A stretch of 7,110 bases of DNA from Patescibacteria group bacterium (GTDB lineage Bacteria > Patescibacteriota > Minisyncoccia > Phycocordibacterales > CAIRYW01), in NCBI GenBank assembly GCA_030917145.1, contig JAUPVJ010000072.1, positions 1-7,110 on the forward strand, in the 5' to 3' direction. A program made the translations under genes and the position numbers. The notes beneath the pieces were generated by a model, which saw nothing but the letters and a program-made list of their open reading frames with translations, did no database searches and was not told the DNA's origin. Shown one piece after another: positions 1 through 6,231 of this stretch (position 1 is the first letter of the stretch; each line of letters opens with the position of its first letter).

Positions 1-810
1 CAACCCTCGGACTTAGCAAAGATTGCACTCATTATTTTGCTTGCAAAGTATTTTTCAAAAAGACATGTGGAGATTGCAAATATTCGACATATAATCGTCT
101 CAGGTGCCTACGCAATGCTTTTGTTTTTACTTGTGATGATGCAACCGGATCTAGGGTCTGGAATAATTTTATTTTTGATTTGGTTTGGGATGGTGCTTGT
201 GTCTGGGATCTCTAAAAAGCATCTTTTTTCTGTGATTGCGATTGCTCTAATTAGCTTTTCTCTTCTTTGGGTTTATGTCTTTAAAGATTATCAAAAACAG
301 AGAATCATGACCTTTGTAAATCCGTTAAGTGATGTACAAGGTGCAGGGTACAACGCTAGGCAATCGGTAGTTGCGGTTGGAAGTGGGGGGATTTTAGGAA
401 AAGGAATTGGGTACGGTACACAGTCGAGACTTAACTATTTACCAGAATACGAAACAGATTTTATCTTCGCTGCGTTCGCAGAAGAGTGGGGATTTGTAGG
501 TGTGATTTTTATATTTACCTCTTTTGGAGTTTTAATTGTGCGAATTTTAAAAAATGCTAGTCACGCAGAGACAAATTTCGAGACACTTTTTTGTGTAGGT
601 CTTGCTGTTATGTTTATGAGTCATTTTATAATCAATGTTGGTATGAATATGGCAATTATGCCTGTTACAGGAATCCCACTTCCTTTTGTAAGTTACGGAG
701 GTTCACATATTCTTTCGTCTTTTATTGGACTTGGAATTTTGATGGGCATGAGAAATTATATTCGCCCAGCGCATAGAGATACCATGAAAAATGAGTTTAT
801 TGGGATCTAA
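1..810 (+). CDS. rodA: RodA, SEDS-family peptidoglycan glycosyltransferase (5'-truncated)
   Basis: RodA polymerises lipid II into glycan strands in the inner membrane, working with a class B penicillin-binding protein in the elongation (rod) complex. The reading frame is open from the first base of the window, so the N-terminal part is missing; 269 residues remain (numbered here from the first codon). The opening QPSDLAKIAL is a SEDS signature, followed by QPDLGSG (about 48-54). A loop GKGIGYGTQSRLNYLPEYETDF follows (about 133-154); its Asp (about 153) matches the catalytic Asp of the family, and the LPE-x-x-TDF form favours RodA over FtsW. The segment PVTGIPLPFVSYGGS (about 221-235) is the second hallmark. 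Several hydrophobic helices alternate with these loops. A TTG at position 37 could be misread as a start but lies inside the conserved region. The gene ends in TAA and overlaps the converging glycosyltransferase by 4 bases. FtsW or SpoVE is the alternative, judged less likely. Confidence 0.93.
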   Translation, partial: QPSDLAKIALIILLAKYFSKRHVEIANIRHIIVSGAYAMLLFLLVMMQPDLGSGIILFLIWFGMVLVSGISKKHLFSVIAIALISFSLLWVYVFKDYQKQRIMTFVNPLSDVQGAGYNARQSVVAVGSGGILGKGIGYGTQSRLNYLPEYETDFIFAAFAEEWGFVGVIFIFTSFGVLIVRILKNASHAETNFETLFCVGLAVMFMSHFIINVGMNMAIMPVTGIPLPFVSYGGSHILSSFIGLGILMGMRNYIRPAHRDTMKNEFIGI

Positions 811-1928
811 ATTTTTTTGTAAACCGCTTCAGTTTTCTCGATCATTGTCTCTAGTTTGAAATCTTTCTCTATTTTTTCTTGCAGTTTCCTTCCGAGCTCT
901 TTTCTCATAACGCTACTTTCACCAAGTAAAATAAGGCTTTTTTGGACTTCTTCGACTGAGCGAGGGGAAATCAAAATTCCATCTACTTCGTTTTCAATAA
1001 TTTCAGGAATTCCACCGACTCTTGTTGCAATTACCGGAAGTCCAGCAAGTCCTGCTTCAAGAATTACGTAAGGCAGACCTTCTTTTATTGAAGTTAGGGT
1101 AAATACATCAAAGGCTTTCAAGTAATTTGAAGCATTTTCTATGAATCCTGCTAAGTAAACTCTTTCTGTTAAATCATTTTGTTCTATGATTTTTAACAAG
1201 TGGTCTTTTTCTTCTCCGTCACCGATGATAATAAATATAGCTTCAGGAATTTTTTTAACTGCTTTAATCGCTGTGTCTAGAGATTTGTTTTTATGAAGTT
1301 CTGCAATTGTGCCAATAATTTTTATATTTTCGTCTAATTTTTTACCAACAATGTGACCAAGTTTTTCTCGAGATTCTTCTTTTGAAAGAAAAGAAATACT
1401 TTCGATTGCAACTGGTACAATTTCAAATTTGTTTTTAGTAAATGGCCAAAAGGGAAGTTCTTTTTTTGAGAGTACTATTGTCTTGTGGCTAAGGATGACT
1501 GTGAAAAAAGAAAATATTTTTATAAGAGTTTTTTGTAAAATAGATCTGTCTTCATAAAATGCCCATCCGTGAACTGTATAAACAAGTTTTGAAACACTAA
1601 GGATTCTTCCTAAAAGAGAGCTTAGCCCTCCCGCTTTCGGGGAATGAGAGTGAATTATCGTTGGTTTTTCTTTTTTAATTATTTTAAAAAGTGAAAAGAT
1701 CGTGTTTAGCTCTTTGAAAATACTAATATCTCTATCTAAAGAGGGAATAGAATATGTTTTTATATTTTCTTGATTTAATTTAGACAAAAGTGCCCCGTTT
1801 CCACCCAGAGCGACAGCTACATGTTTACCTTTTTGTTGAAGTTTGGTTGCAAGATCAAAGACGTGTCTTTGCGCTCCTCCCCAATTTGACTTCGTGATGA
1901 CTATTAGGATCCTTTCTTCGTTTGCCAT
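807..1928 (-). CDS. Glycosyltransferase family 4 (GT-B fold)
   Basis: A complete 373-residue GT4, the usual length for the family, which transfers a sugar from a nucleotide-sugar donor to a growing glycan at the cytoplasmic face of the membrane. The N-terminal acceptor domain shows NWGGAQRHVFDLA (about 15-27), IHSHSPKAGG (about 92-101) and TVHGWAF (about 118-124). The C-terminal donor domain shows GTIAELHKNKSLD (about 206-218), IIGDGEE (about 234-240), and the E-x7-E motif with Glu283 and Glu291 in EGLPYVILE, then GGIPEII (about 305-311). There is no signal peptide or clear membrane helix; a hydrophobic stretch near 135-150 may help peripheral attachment. The ATG start is preceded by AAGGA (1932-1936) at a short 3-base spacing. 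It is transcribed divergently from the sugar-phosphate transferase, suggesting the same surface-glycan pathway. Donor and linkage cannot be read from the sequence. Two counted 60-base lines gave about 23-32% GC, among the lowest in the window. Confidence 0.93.
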   Translation of the reverse strand: MANEERILIVITKSNWGGAQRHVFDLATKLQQKGKHVAVALGGNGALLSKLNQENIKTYSIPSLDRDISIFKELNTIFSLFKIIKKEKPTIIHSHSPKAGGLSSLLGRILSVSKLVYTVHGWAFYEDRSILQKTLIKIFSFFTVILSHKTIVLSKKELPFWPFTKNKFEIVPVAIESISFLSKEESREKLGHIVGKKLDENIKIIGTIAELHKNKSLDTAIKAVKKIPEAIFIIIGDGEEKDHLLKIIEQNDLTERVYLAGFIENASNYLKAFDVFTLTSIKEGLPYVILEAGLAGLPVIATRVGGIPEIIENEVDGILISPRSVEEVQKSLILLGESSVMRKELGRKLQEKIEKDFKLETMIEKTEAVYKKI

Positions 1929-1935
1929 ATTTCCT

Positions 1936-1964
1936 TTGAAAACTTGCGTTAATTAGTATATTAT
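1936..1964 (+). promoter_or_regulatory. Promoter of the sugar-phosphate transferase/epimerase operon
   Basis: TTGAAA (1936-1941) matches 5 of 6 of the -35 consensus and TATTAT (1959-1964) matches 5 of 6 of the -10 consensus, at the ideal 17-base spacing. The predicted transcript start near 1971 leaves only about 7 bases before the ATG at 1978, with no Shine-Dalgarno sequence, so the message would be leaderless or nearly so. The -10 box overlaps the -10 box of the opposite-strand promoter by five bases. Confidence 0.6.
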
Positions 1965-1988
1965 ACCATTCACAGATATGAATGTCTT
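1960..1988 (-). promoter_or_regulatory. Promoter of the GT4 gene (extended -10)
   Basis: Read on the minus strand, 1965-1960 is a perfect TATAAT. It is preceded directly by TGG (1968-1966), giving an extended -10 element. Seventeen bases further upstream, AAGACA (1988-1983) matches 4 of 6 of the -35 consensus and lies inside the first codons of the divergent gene. The predicted start near 1953 gives a leader of about 25 bases containing the AAGGA ribosome site. Based on sequence match only. Confidence 0.62.
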
Positions 1989-3336
1989 AAACAAAAAGGA
2001 GCCGATTCTCTTATTTCTAGGAGATATAGCTATATTTTACCTCTCTCTCATAGCAACGCTGTTTTTAAGGAATTTAGGAACTCCTTCGTTTGCTCAAATA
2101 CAAGAACATGTACCTGTTTTTTCTTTTTTGATATTTTGTTTTCTTTTGGTGATGTTTATCTTTGGACTCTATGACACTAGGCGGGTGATTTTTAGAAACA
2201 AAATTCCTGAGATTTTACTAAAGATTCAGTCTATCAATATCTTTATTTCTATAGCTTTTTTTTACTTCACTTTTTCTTACTCAGGAGATTCTGGGATTAC
2301 ACCTAAAATCACTTTGGTTTTATATGTGTTTCTTTCTTTTGTTTTCTTAATGTCCTGGAGAGTTTTCTTTTTAAAGTCCTTTTCTTTAAAGAAAAAAACT
2401 GAGGCGATCCTTGTAGCTTCTGGTGCTCCGGCGGAGATTTTAACAAAAGAAATAAATGCAAATCCTCGATATGGTTTTTCATTCTCACAAATTTTTAGTC
2501 CTGAAGATTTGCTAAATCAAGAAAAAATTGATGCTGTTCTTAAAACTATAAAAGACAGACAGATTAAAATCGTCGTACTTGATATGAAAAACAAAGAGAT
2601 TCAATCTATTTTGTACAAGTTTTATAATTTGATTTTCACCAATATTCAACTTATTGATTCAAATAAGATGTATGAAGAAATCTTTTATCGAATACCAGTG
2701 TCCAGTCTTAGACACGGTTGGTTTTTGGAAAACACCTCTCATAATTCAAAAAAAACATTTGATGTGTTTAAAAGGTTGATGGATGTGATGGTGGCTTTTC
2801 CACTACTAATTCTTTCAATCCCGTTTTATATTTTGGTTTATGTGCTTATAAAACTCGACGACGGTGGACCAATTTTTGTTACTCAGGAGAGGGTGGGGCT
2901 AAAAGGAAAATCAATCTATATTGCAAAGTTTAGAAGTATGTCTAAAAATGAAACCAATCTTTTAAGTGGTTCCCAAAACAAAATAACGAAGATTGGAAAA
3001 TTTCTCCGAAAGACAAGGATAGACGAGTTGCCCCAGCTTTGGAGTGTGATAAAAGGAGATCAGTCTTTGATTGGGCCAAGACCAGAATTGCGCTCAGGGG
3101 TGTCTTTTTATGAAGAAAAGATTCCTTTCTATAACGTCCGTCACCTGATCAAACCAGGACTTTCTGGGTGGGCGCAAATTTACCATGAAAATCACCCTCA
3201 TCACGGTGTTGATGTGGTGGAGACAACAAACAAGCTTTCTTACGATATTTACTATATAAAAAATAGATCTTTTGTTCTGGATGTTATCATTGCTCTTAAA
3301 ACACTAAAGACATTATTAGGTAGGGAAGGAAAATAA
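1978..3336 (+). CDS. Polyprenyl-phosphate sugar-phosphate transferase (WbaP/WcaJ-type polyPNPT)
   Basis: This enzyme type transfers a sugar 1-phosphate from a UDP-sugar to undecaprenyl phosphate, the first committed step of O-antigen, capsule or exopolysaccharide repeat assembly. The 452 residues show the long architecture: four N-terminal membrane helices (about 9-30, 47-66, 84-101, 108-130), a central cytoplasmic domain (about 140-240), and a C-terminal bacterial sugar transferase domain. The C-terminal domain begins KRLMDV (about 265-270), with a re-entrant hydrophobic helix (about 271-292). Catalytic landmarks follow: QERVG (303-307), KFRSM (317-321), the Asp349-Glu350 dyad in RIDELPQL, IGPRPE (365-370) and RHLIKPGLSGWAQI (388-401). 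Everything expected is present, so it should be active. The initiated sugar cannot be told from the sequence. The ATG has no Shine-Dalgarno sequence but lies just after a good promoter, and the first membrane helix begins where expected. It forms an operon with the epimerase 3 bases downstream. Confidence 0.93.
   Translation: MNVLNKKEPILLFLGDIAIFYLSLIATLFLRNLGTPSFAQIQEHVPVFSFLIFCFLLVMFIFGLYDTRRVIFRNKIPEILLKIQSINIFISIAFFYFTFSYSGDSGITPKITLVLYVFLSFVFLMSWRVFFLKSFSLKKKTEAILVASGAPAEILTKEINANPRYGFSFSQIFSPEDLLNQEKIDAVLKTIKDRQIKIVVLDMKNKEIQSILYKFYNLIFTNIQLIDSNKMYEEIFYRIPVSSLRHGWFLENTSHNSKKTFDVFKRLMDVMVAFPLLILSIPFYILVYVLIKLDDGGPIFVTQERVGLKGKSIYIAKFRSMSKNETNLLSGSQNKITKIGKFLRKTRIDELPQLWSVIKGDQSLIGPRPELRSGVSFYEEKIPFYNVRHLIKPGLSGWAQIYHENHPHHGVDVVETTNKLSYDIYYIKNRSFVLDVIIALKTLKTLLGREGK
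3326..3330 (+). promoter_or_regulatory. Ribosome binding site of the epimerase gene
   Basis: AAGGA, within a longer GGGAAGGA (3323-3330), lies 9 bases before the ATG at 3340. It is embedded in the last codons of the transferase gene. It is the clearest well-spaced Shine-Dalgarno sequence in the window and fixes the epimerase start. Its place inside the upstream gene supports translation from one shared message. Confidence 0.7.
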
Positions 3337-3339
3337 TAT

Positions 3340-4239
3340 ATGAAAAAAGTAGTTGTAACAGGAGGGGCGGGCTTCATTGGTTCAACACTTGTTGACACTC
3401 TTCTTCAGAATTCAGAGTATGAAGTTCACGTGGTAGATAATCTATCTGCTGGGAAAAAAGAAAATCTTAACCCCAAAGCAATTCTCCACGAAGTTGATGT
3501 TAGAGACAAAGAAAAGCTTTCTTTAATTTTTAAAGACTCTTACTGTGTGTTCCATCTCGCAGCTATTCCAAGTGTTCAATACTCGATTGAGTTTCCTGAG
3601 GAAACAGAAAGTGTGAATGTGGGCGGTACCATGAGTGTCTTGATGGTGGCTAAACAAGCGGGTGTTAAAAAAGTTATTTATTCTGCATCTGGGGGTTCTG
3701 TGTATGGTGACTGCGATAAATTTCCAACAGATGAAAGTGTCTTACCAAGTCCAAAAAGTCCGTACGGATTACAAAAATATATAGGGGAGCACCTTTGTCG
3801 TCTATGGTCTGAAATACATGGATTAAAAACCGTGTCGTTGCGATATTTTAATGTTTACGGCCCACGTCAGTCTGACAAAGGTGCTTATGCTAGCGTGGTA
3901 CCAATTTTTTTACGTATGAAAAAATATGGAGAAGAACTGACTGTTACCGGAGACGGATTGCAGACAAGGGATTTTGTTCACGTACGTGATGTTGCTCGTG
4001 CAAATATTTTAGCTATGGAAAATGAAAATATTGGAAATGGGGAAGTAATAAATATTGGTGGTGGAAAGGAGAGATCTGTTTTGGAAATCGCAGAACTGAT
4101 CGGTGGGGCACATAAGTTTACACCTGCTCGTATTGAATCTCGTAGATCTCTCGCTGATATCTCTTTAGCAAAAAAAGTTCTAAATTGGGAGCCAACAGAA
4201 GATTTTGAAAAGAGTATTGAAGAATTAAAAAGTCTATAA
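3340..4239 (+). CDS. NAD-dependent nucleotide-sugar epimerase (extended SDR, GalE-like)
   Basis: A 299-residue extended short-chain dehydrogenase/reductase, a family that epimerises or otherwise modifies UDP-sugars, most often UDP-glucose/UDP-galactose or their N-acetyl forms. The N-terminal Rossmann motif TGGAGFIGS spans residues 7-15, with the acidic NAD ribose-binding segment VVDNLS at 31-36 and VDVRD (52-56). HLAAIPSV (72-79), the catalytic serine segment SASGGSVYG (115-123) and Tyr142-x3-Lys146 complete the active site. The substrate-binding part follows: RYFNVYGPRQ (168-177), GDGLQTRDFVHVRDVA (204-219) and INIGGG (237-242). It is slightly shorter than typical GalE (about 310-340), mainly at the C-terminus. 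It lies 3 bases after the sugar-phosphate transferase with a good internal ribosome site, so it probably supplies that enzyme or a later transferase with its UDP-sugar. Substrate specificity (GalE, a UDP-GlcNAc epimerase, or a related reductase) cannot be decided here. Confidence 0.9.
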   Translation: MKKVVVTGGAGFIGSTLVDTLLQNSEYEVHVVDNLSAGKKENLNPKAILHEVDVRDKEKLSLIFKDSYCVFHLAAIPSVQYSIEFPEETESVNVGGTMSVLMVAKQAGVKKVIYSASGGSVYGDCDKFPTDESVLPSPKSPYGLQKYIGEHLCRLWSEIHGLKTVSLRYFNVYGPRQSDKGAYASVVPIFLRMKKYGEELTVTGDGLQTRDFVHVRDVARANILAMENENIGNGEVINIGGGKERSVLEIAELIGGAHKFTPARIESRRSLADISLAKKVLNWEPTEDFEKSIEELKSL

Positions 4240-4243
4240 TTTT

Positions 4244-4270
4244 TTGACTTCTAATGGGGGTTCTTATATC
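4244..4270 (+). promoter_or_regulatory. Candidate promoter of the unrecognised gene
   Basis: TTGACT (4244-4249) matches 5 of 6 of the -35 consensus. The following TTATATCCT (4264-4272) offers imperfect -10 boxes: TATATC at 15-base spacing, or TATCCT at 17. A separate perfect TATAAT at 4235-4240 overlaps the epimerase stop codon but has no suitable -35 at 16-18 bases. One of these could start a transcript for the gene beginning at 4298. The evidence is weak, and the TTG here could instead be a start codon. Confidence 0.35.
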
Positions 4271-4297
4271 CTTTTCCCTGAACAACCGTTCTTACCT

Positions 4298-4849
4298 ATG
4301 GAAACTAGCCTTACAGACAAGGAGCTGAGAGAGCTCCGCTTACTTATTGCAACGAGGGGAGAGTCAAAACCAACTCTTCTGGAAAAAGGTGTATTGGAAA
4401 TTCCAATCCTTACACTAATCCAAATCAGGCAATTTTTCGCAGATCATGGTGTCAATGTGTTCTTACCGTTTCCTGAACGGTTTCAAACAACACTGGATTC
4501 TCTTTTGCCCGATGAAGGTCCTTCGATGTTTATCGCTTCGATCAATAATCCTTCAGGACAGATTACTGATCAGGAAATTTTCGAAGCGGCGGGCCAAAGA
4601 TGCTTTTCTTCAACGAGAGCTCTGTCAGTGATCATCTTTTTGATCGCGAAACATCTTTCTGGAGAAAAGGTCGGGTTGTCCCTAGAGCGGACCAACATCT
4701 TTTGCGTTGCTGAGGGTGGAGTAAAGAGGAAGTATTACCTCCAACTCCAACCAAGTAATCGCTGGATGATTGTTTGCGAGGAAAAAACCGAAGTTGAACC
4801 TTGGCCTTCAGGGACGACTGTAGTTTGTACAAAAGTTCTTGCGCCCTAG
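4298..4849 (+). CDS. Unrecognised soluble protein, about 183 residues
   Basis: I do not recognise this protein. From the ATG at 4298 it has 183 residues, no signal peptide and no convincing membrane helix. It opens with a charged helix-like segment (TDKELRELRLLI, 6-17), then a hydrophobic stretch (31-48) ending in IRQFFADHGVNVF. A Gly/Pro/Asn-rich loop lies near 84-89, an amphipathic segment at 104-120 (STRALSVIIFLIAKHLS), and a probable beta-rich C-terminus (130-180). Cysteines at 102, 136, 160 and 177 are not arranged as an obvious metal site. An in-frame TTG at 4244 would add 18 residues; I prefer the ATG because that TTG looks like part of a -35 box. Neither start has a Shine-Dalgarno sequence. 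That it is a real gene is supported by the long open frame, coding-like composition (43-48% GC in counted lines) and a strong terminator exactly at its stop. Its candidate promoter and terminator make it look like an independent cassette, not part of the glycan operon. Confidence 0.72.
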   Translation: METSLTDKELRELRLLIATRGESKPTLLEKGVLEIPILTLIQIRQFFADHGVNVFLPFPERFQTTLDSLLPDEGPSMFIASINNPSGQITDQEIFEAAGQRCFSSTRALSVIIFLIAKHLSGEKVGLSLERTNIFCVAEGGVKRKYYLQLQPSNRWMIVCEEKTEVEPWPSGTTVVCTKVLAP

Positions 4850-4872
4850 TCTTTAGACTGGGGTATTTTTTT
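4844..4872 (+). terminator. Rho-independent terminator overlapping the stop codon
   Basis: CCCTAGTC (4844-4851) pairs with GACTGGGG (4856-4863) in an 8-bp stem with one T-G wobble and a four-base TTTA loop. TA and seven T residues follow (4864-4872). The stop codon TAG (4847-4849) is part of the 5' arm. It ends the unrecognised gene and shields secD from upstream transcription; the secD promoter starts 6 bases later. Confidence 0.88.
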
Positions 4873-4877
4873 GTAAT

Positions 4878-4905
4878 TTGCCAAACACTGTTTTGTATCT
4901 ATAAT
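4878..4905 (+). promoter_or_regulatory. Promoter of secD, probably giving a leaderless transcript
   Basis: TTGCCA (4878-4883, 5 of 6 matches) and a perfect TATAAT (4900-4905) are spaced by 16 bases. Only six bases (GGTGGA) separate the -10 box from the ATG at 4912, so transcription should begin at or next to the A of the start codon. It sits immediately behind the terminator of the preceding gene. Confidence 0.72.
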
Positions 4906-4911
4906 GGTGGA

Positions 4912-6222
4912 ATGACTAATACACGCATTACCGCAGTAATTCTTATTTTAATAGGTTTTTTCGCAGGATTTTTTGTTTATAAAAGTGAAGTAGGGAAGAC
5001 GGGAATTTTAAAAGATATGCCTTTTAAGCTTGGTCTTGATCTAAACGGGGGAACACACCTTGTCTACGAAGCAGACACCACCAAAGCTCAAACAGAGGAC
5101 ATAGAAGGGGCAATGGAAGCTCTTCGAGACACTATTGAGACCCGTATCAATGCTTTTGGAATTGCAGAGCCTTTGGTTCAATCAGAAACATCAAATGTGG
5201 AAGGGCGAAAAGTTTACAAACTTGTCGTTGAGCTTCCTGGAGTTACAGAAACAGAAAAGGCAATCGAACTCATTGGAGCAACTCCGCTTTTAGAATTTAA
5301 ACTTGTTCGTGATGGTGTTTCAACTACAACACCTGAAGCAGAAGTATTTGCGACTACAGCATTAACAGGAAGATTTCTAAAAAAGTCTCGTCTTGAATTT
5401 GATCCAACAAGCCAGAGTCCTGTTGTGTCTTTGGAGTTCAATGATGAAGGAAAAGAAATTTTTGCGAGACTCACTCGAGAAAATAAAGGAAAAATTTTAG
5501 CTATCTTTTTGGATGGTGCACCAATTTCTCTTCCTGTAATTCAAACTGAAATTGCAGACGGAAAAGCACAAATCACTGGAGGATTTACTCCTGAAGAGGC
5601 AAAGATTTTAGTTCGAAACTTAAACTTTGGAGCGCTTCCTGTGCCGATTTCGCTTGTTGGAACTCAGACTGTTGGGGCGTCTCTTGGTGCTGGAGCTGTA
5701 AACGCAAGTCTCAATGCTGGACTTTGGAGCTTTATTTTTATCTCTATTTTCTTAATCGTTTGGTACCGGCTTCCTGGACTCATTGCGGTTGTTGCACTTC
5801 TGATCTACACAGCATTAAACCTCGTAGCCTTTAAGCTTCTTGGAGTGACTCTTACTTCTGCAGGTTTGGCTGGATTTATTCTTTCTCTTGGTATGGCGGT
5901 AGATGCAAACATCTTGATTTTCGAGAGAATGAAAGAAGAAATCAAAAAAGGACTAGATATTCCACATGCAGTAAAAGAAGGGTTTTCACGAGCTTGGCTT
6001 TCGATCCGAGACTCAAACTCTTCCTCAATCATTACAGCGGTGATCCTTTTCTACTTTGCTACTTCTTCTGTGATCAAAGGGTTTGCGCTCGTGTTTTTGA
6101 TCGGTGTTGTGATCTCAATGTTCACAGCCCTTACTGTTTCAAGAACTCTTTTAAAAGCTGTCGGAATTGAAAAGACAAACAAAGTTACAAAGTTTTTGTT
6201 TGGAAATGGGATTACAAATTAA
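4912..6222 (+). CDS. secD: Protein translocase subunit SecD
   Basis: SecD is part of the SecDF complex, an RND-type membrane protein that uses the proton gradient to help pull exported proteins out of the SecYEG channel. The 436 residues show one N-terminal helix (about 7-23) and the conserved FKLGLDLNGGTHL (38-50). A periplasmic P1 region follows, with TRINAFGIAEPLVQ (77-90), VVELPG (105-110) and ATPLLEFK (123-130). FLDGAPISLPVI (199-210), ITGGFTPEEA (221-230) and VGASLG (254-259) lead into five helices. The proton-path motifs are GMAVDANILIFERMKEE (327-343) and IRDSNSSSIITAVILF (365-380), where SS replaces the usual TT. It is shorter than E. coli SecD (615 residues), with a reduced P1 domain, as in compact homologues. 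The open frame extends upstream to 4801, but that part runs through the terminator and promoter and has no homologous character; ATG 4912 begins a typical N-terminus. Confidence 0.96.
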   Translation: MTNTRITAVILILIGFFAGFFVYKSEVGKTGILKDMPFKLGLDLNGGTHLVYEADTTKAQTEDIEGAMEALRDTIETRINAFGIAEPLVQSETSNVEGRKVYKLVVELPGVTETEKAIELIGATPLLEFKLVRDGVSTTTPEAEVFATTALTGRFLKKSRLEFDPTSQSPVVSLEFNDEGKEIFARLTRENKGKILAIFLDGAPISLPVIQTEIADGKAQITGGFTPEEAKILVRNLNFGALPVPISLVGTQTVGASLGAGAVNASLNAGLWSFIFISIFLIVWYRLPGLIAVVALLIYTALNLVAFKLLGVTLTSAGLAGFILSLGMAVDANILIFERMKEEIKKGLDIPHAVKEGFSRAWLSIRDSNSSSIITAVILFYFATSSVIKGFALVFLIGVVISMFTALTVSRTLLKAVGIEKTNKVTKFLFGNGITN

Positions 6223-6231
6223 AAATTAAGT

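Noticed and set aside
777..818. Possible terminator at the rodA end: AGATACC (777-783) against GGGATCT (802-808), then AAA and seven T residues
   Set aside because: The stem has an internal A-G mismatch, the loop is 18 bases and the pairing is weak, so the T run alone is not enough to call a terminator.
4231..4250. AGTC (4231-4234 region) and GACT (4246-4249) flanking a T-rich run after the epimerase stop, as a possible terminator
   Set aside because: Only 4-5 base pairs with an 11-base loop, and the T run lies inside the loop, not after the stem.
4632..4832. 66-codon minus-strand frame opposite the orphan gene
   Set aside because: It has no ribosome site or recognisable motif, and the plus-strand frame is longer and ends precisely at a terminator.
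4801..4911. Extended N-terminus for SecD from 4801
   Set aside because: The extra 37 codons overlap the end of the preceding gene, its terminator and the secD promoter, and SecD proteins begin with the helix that starts at ATG 4912.
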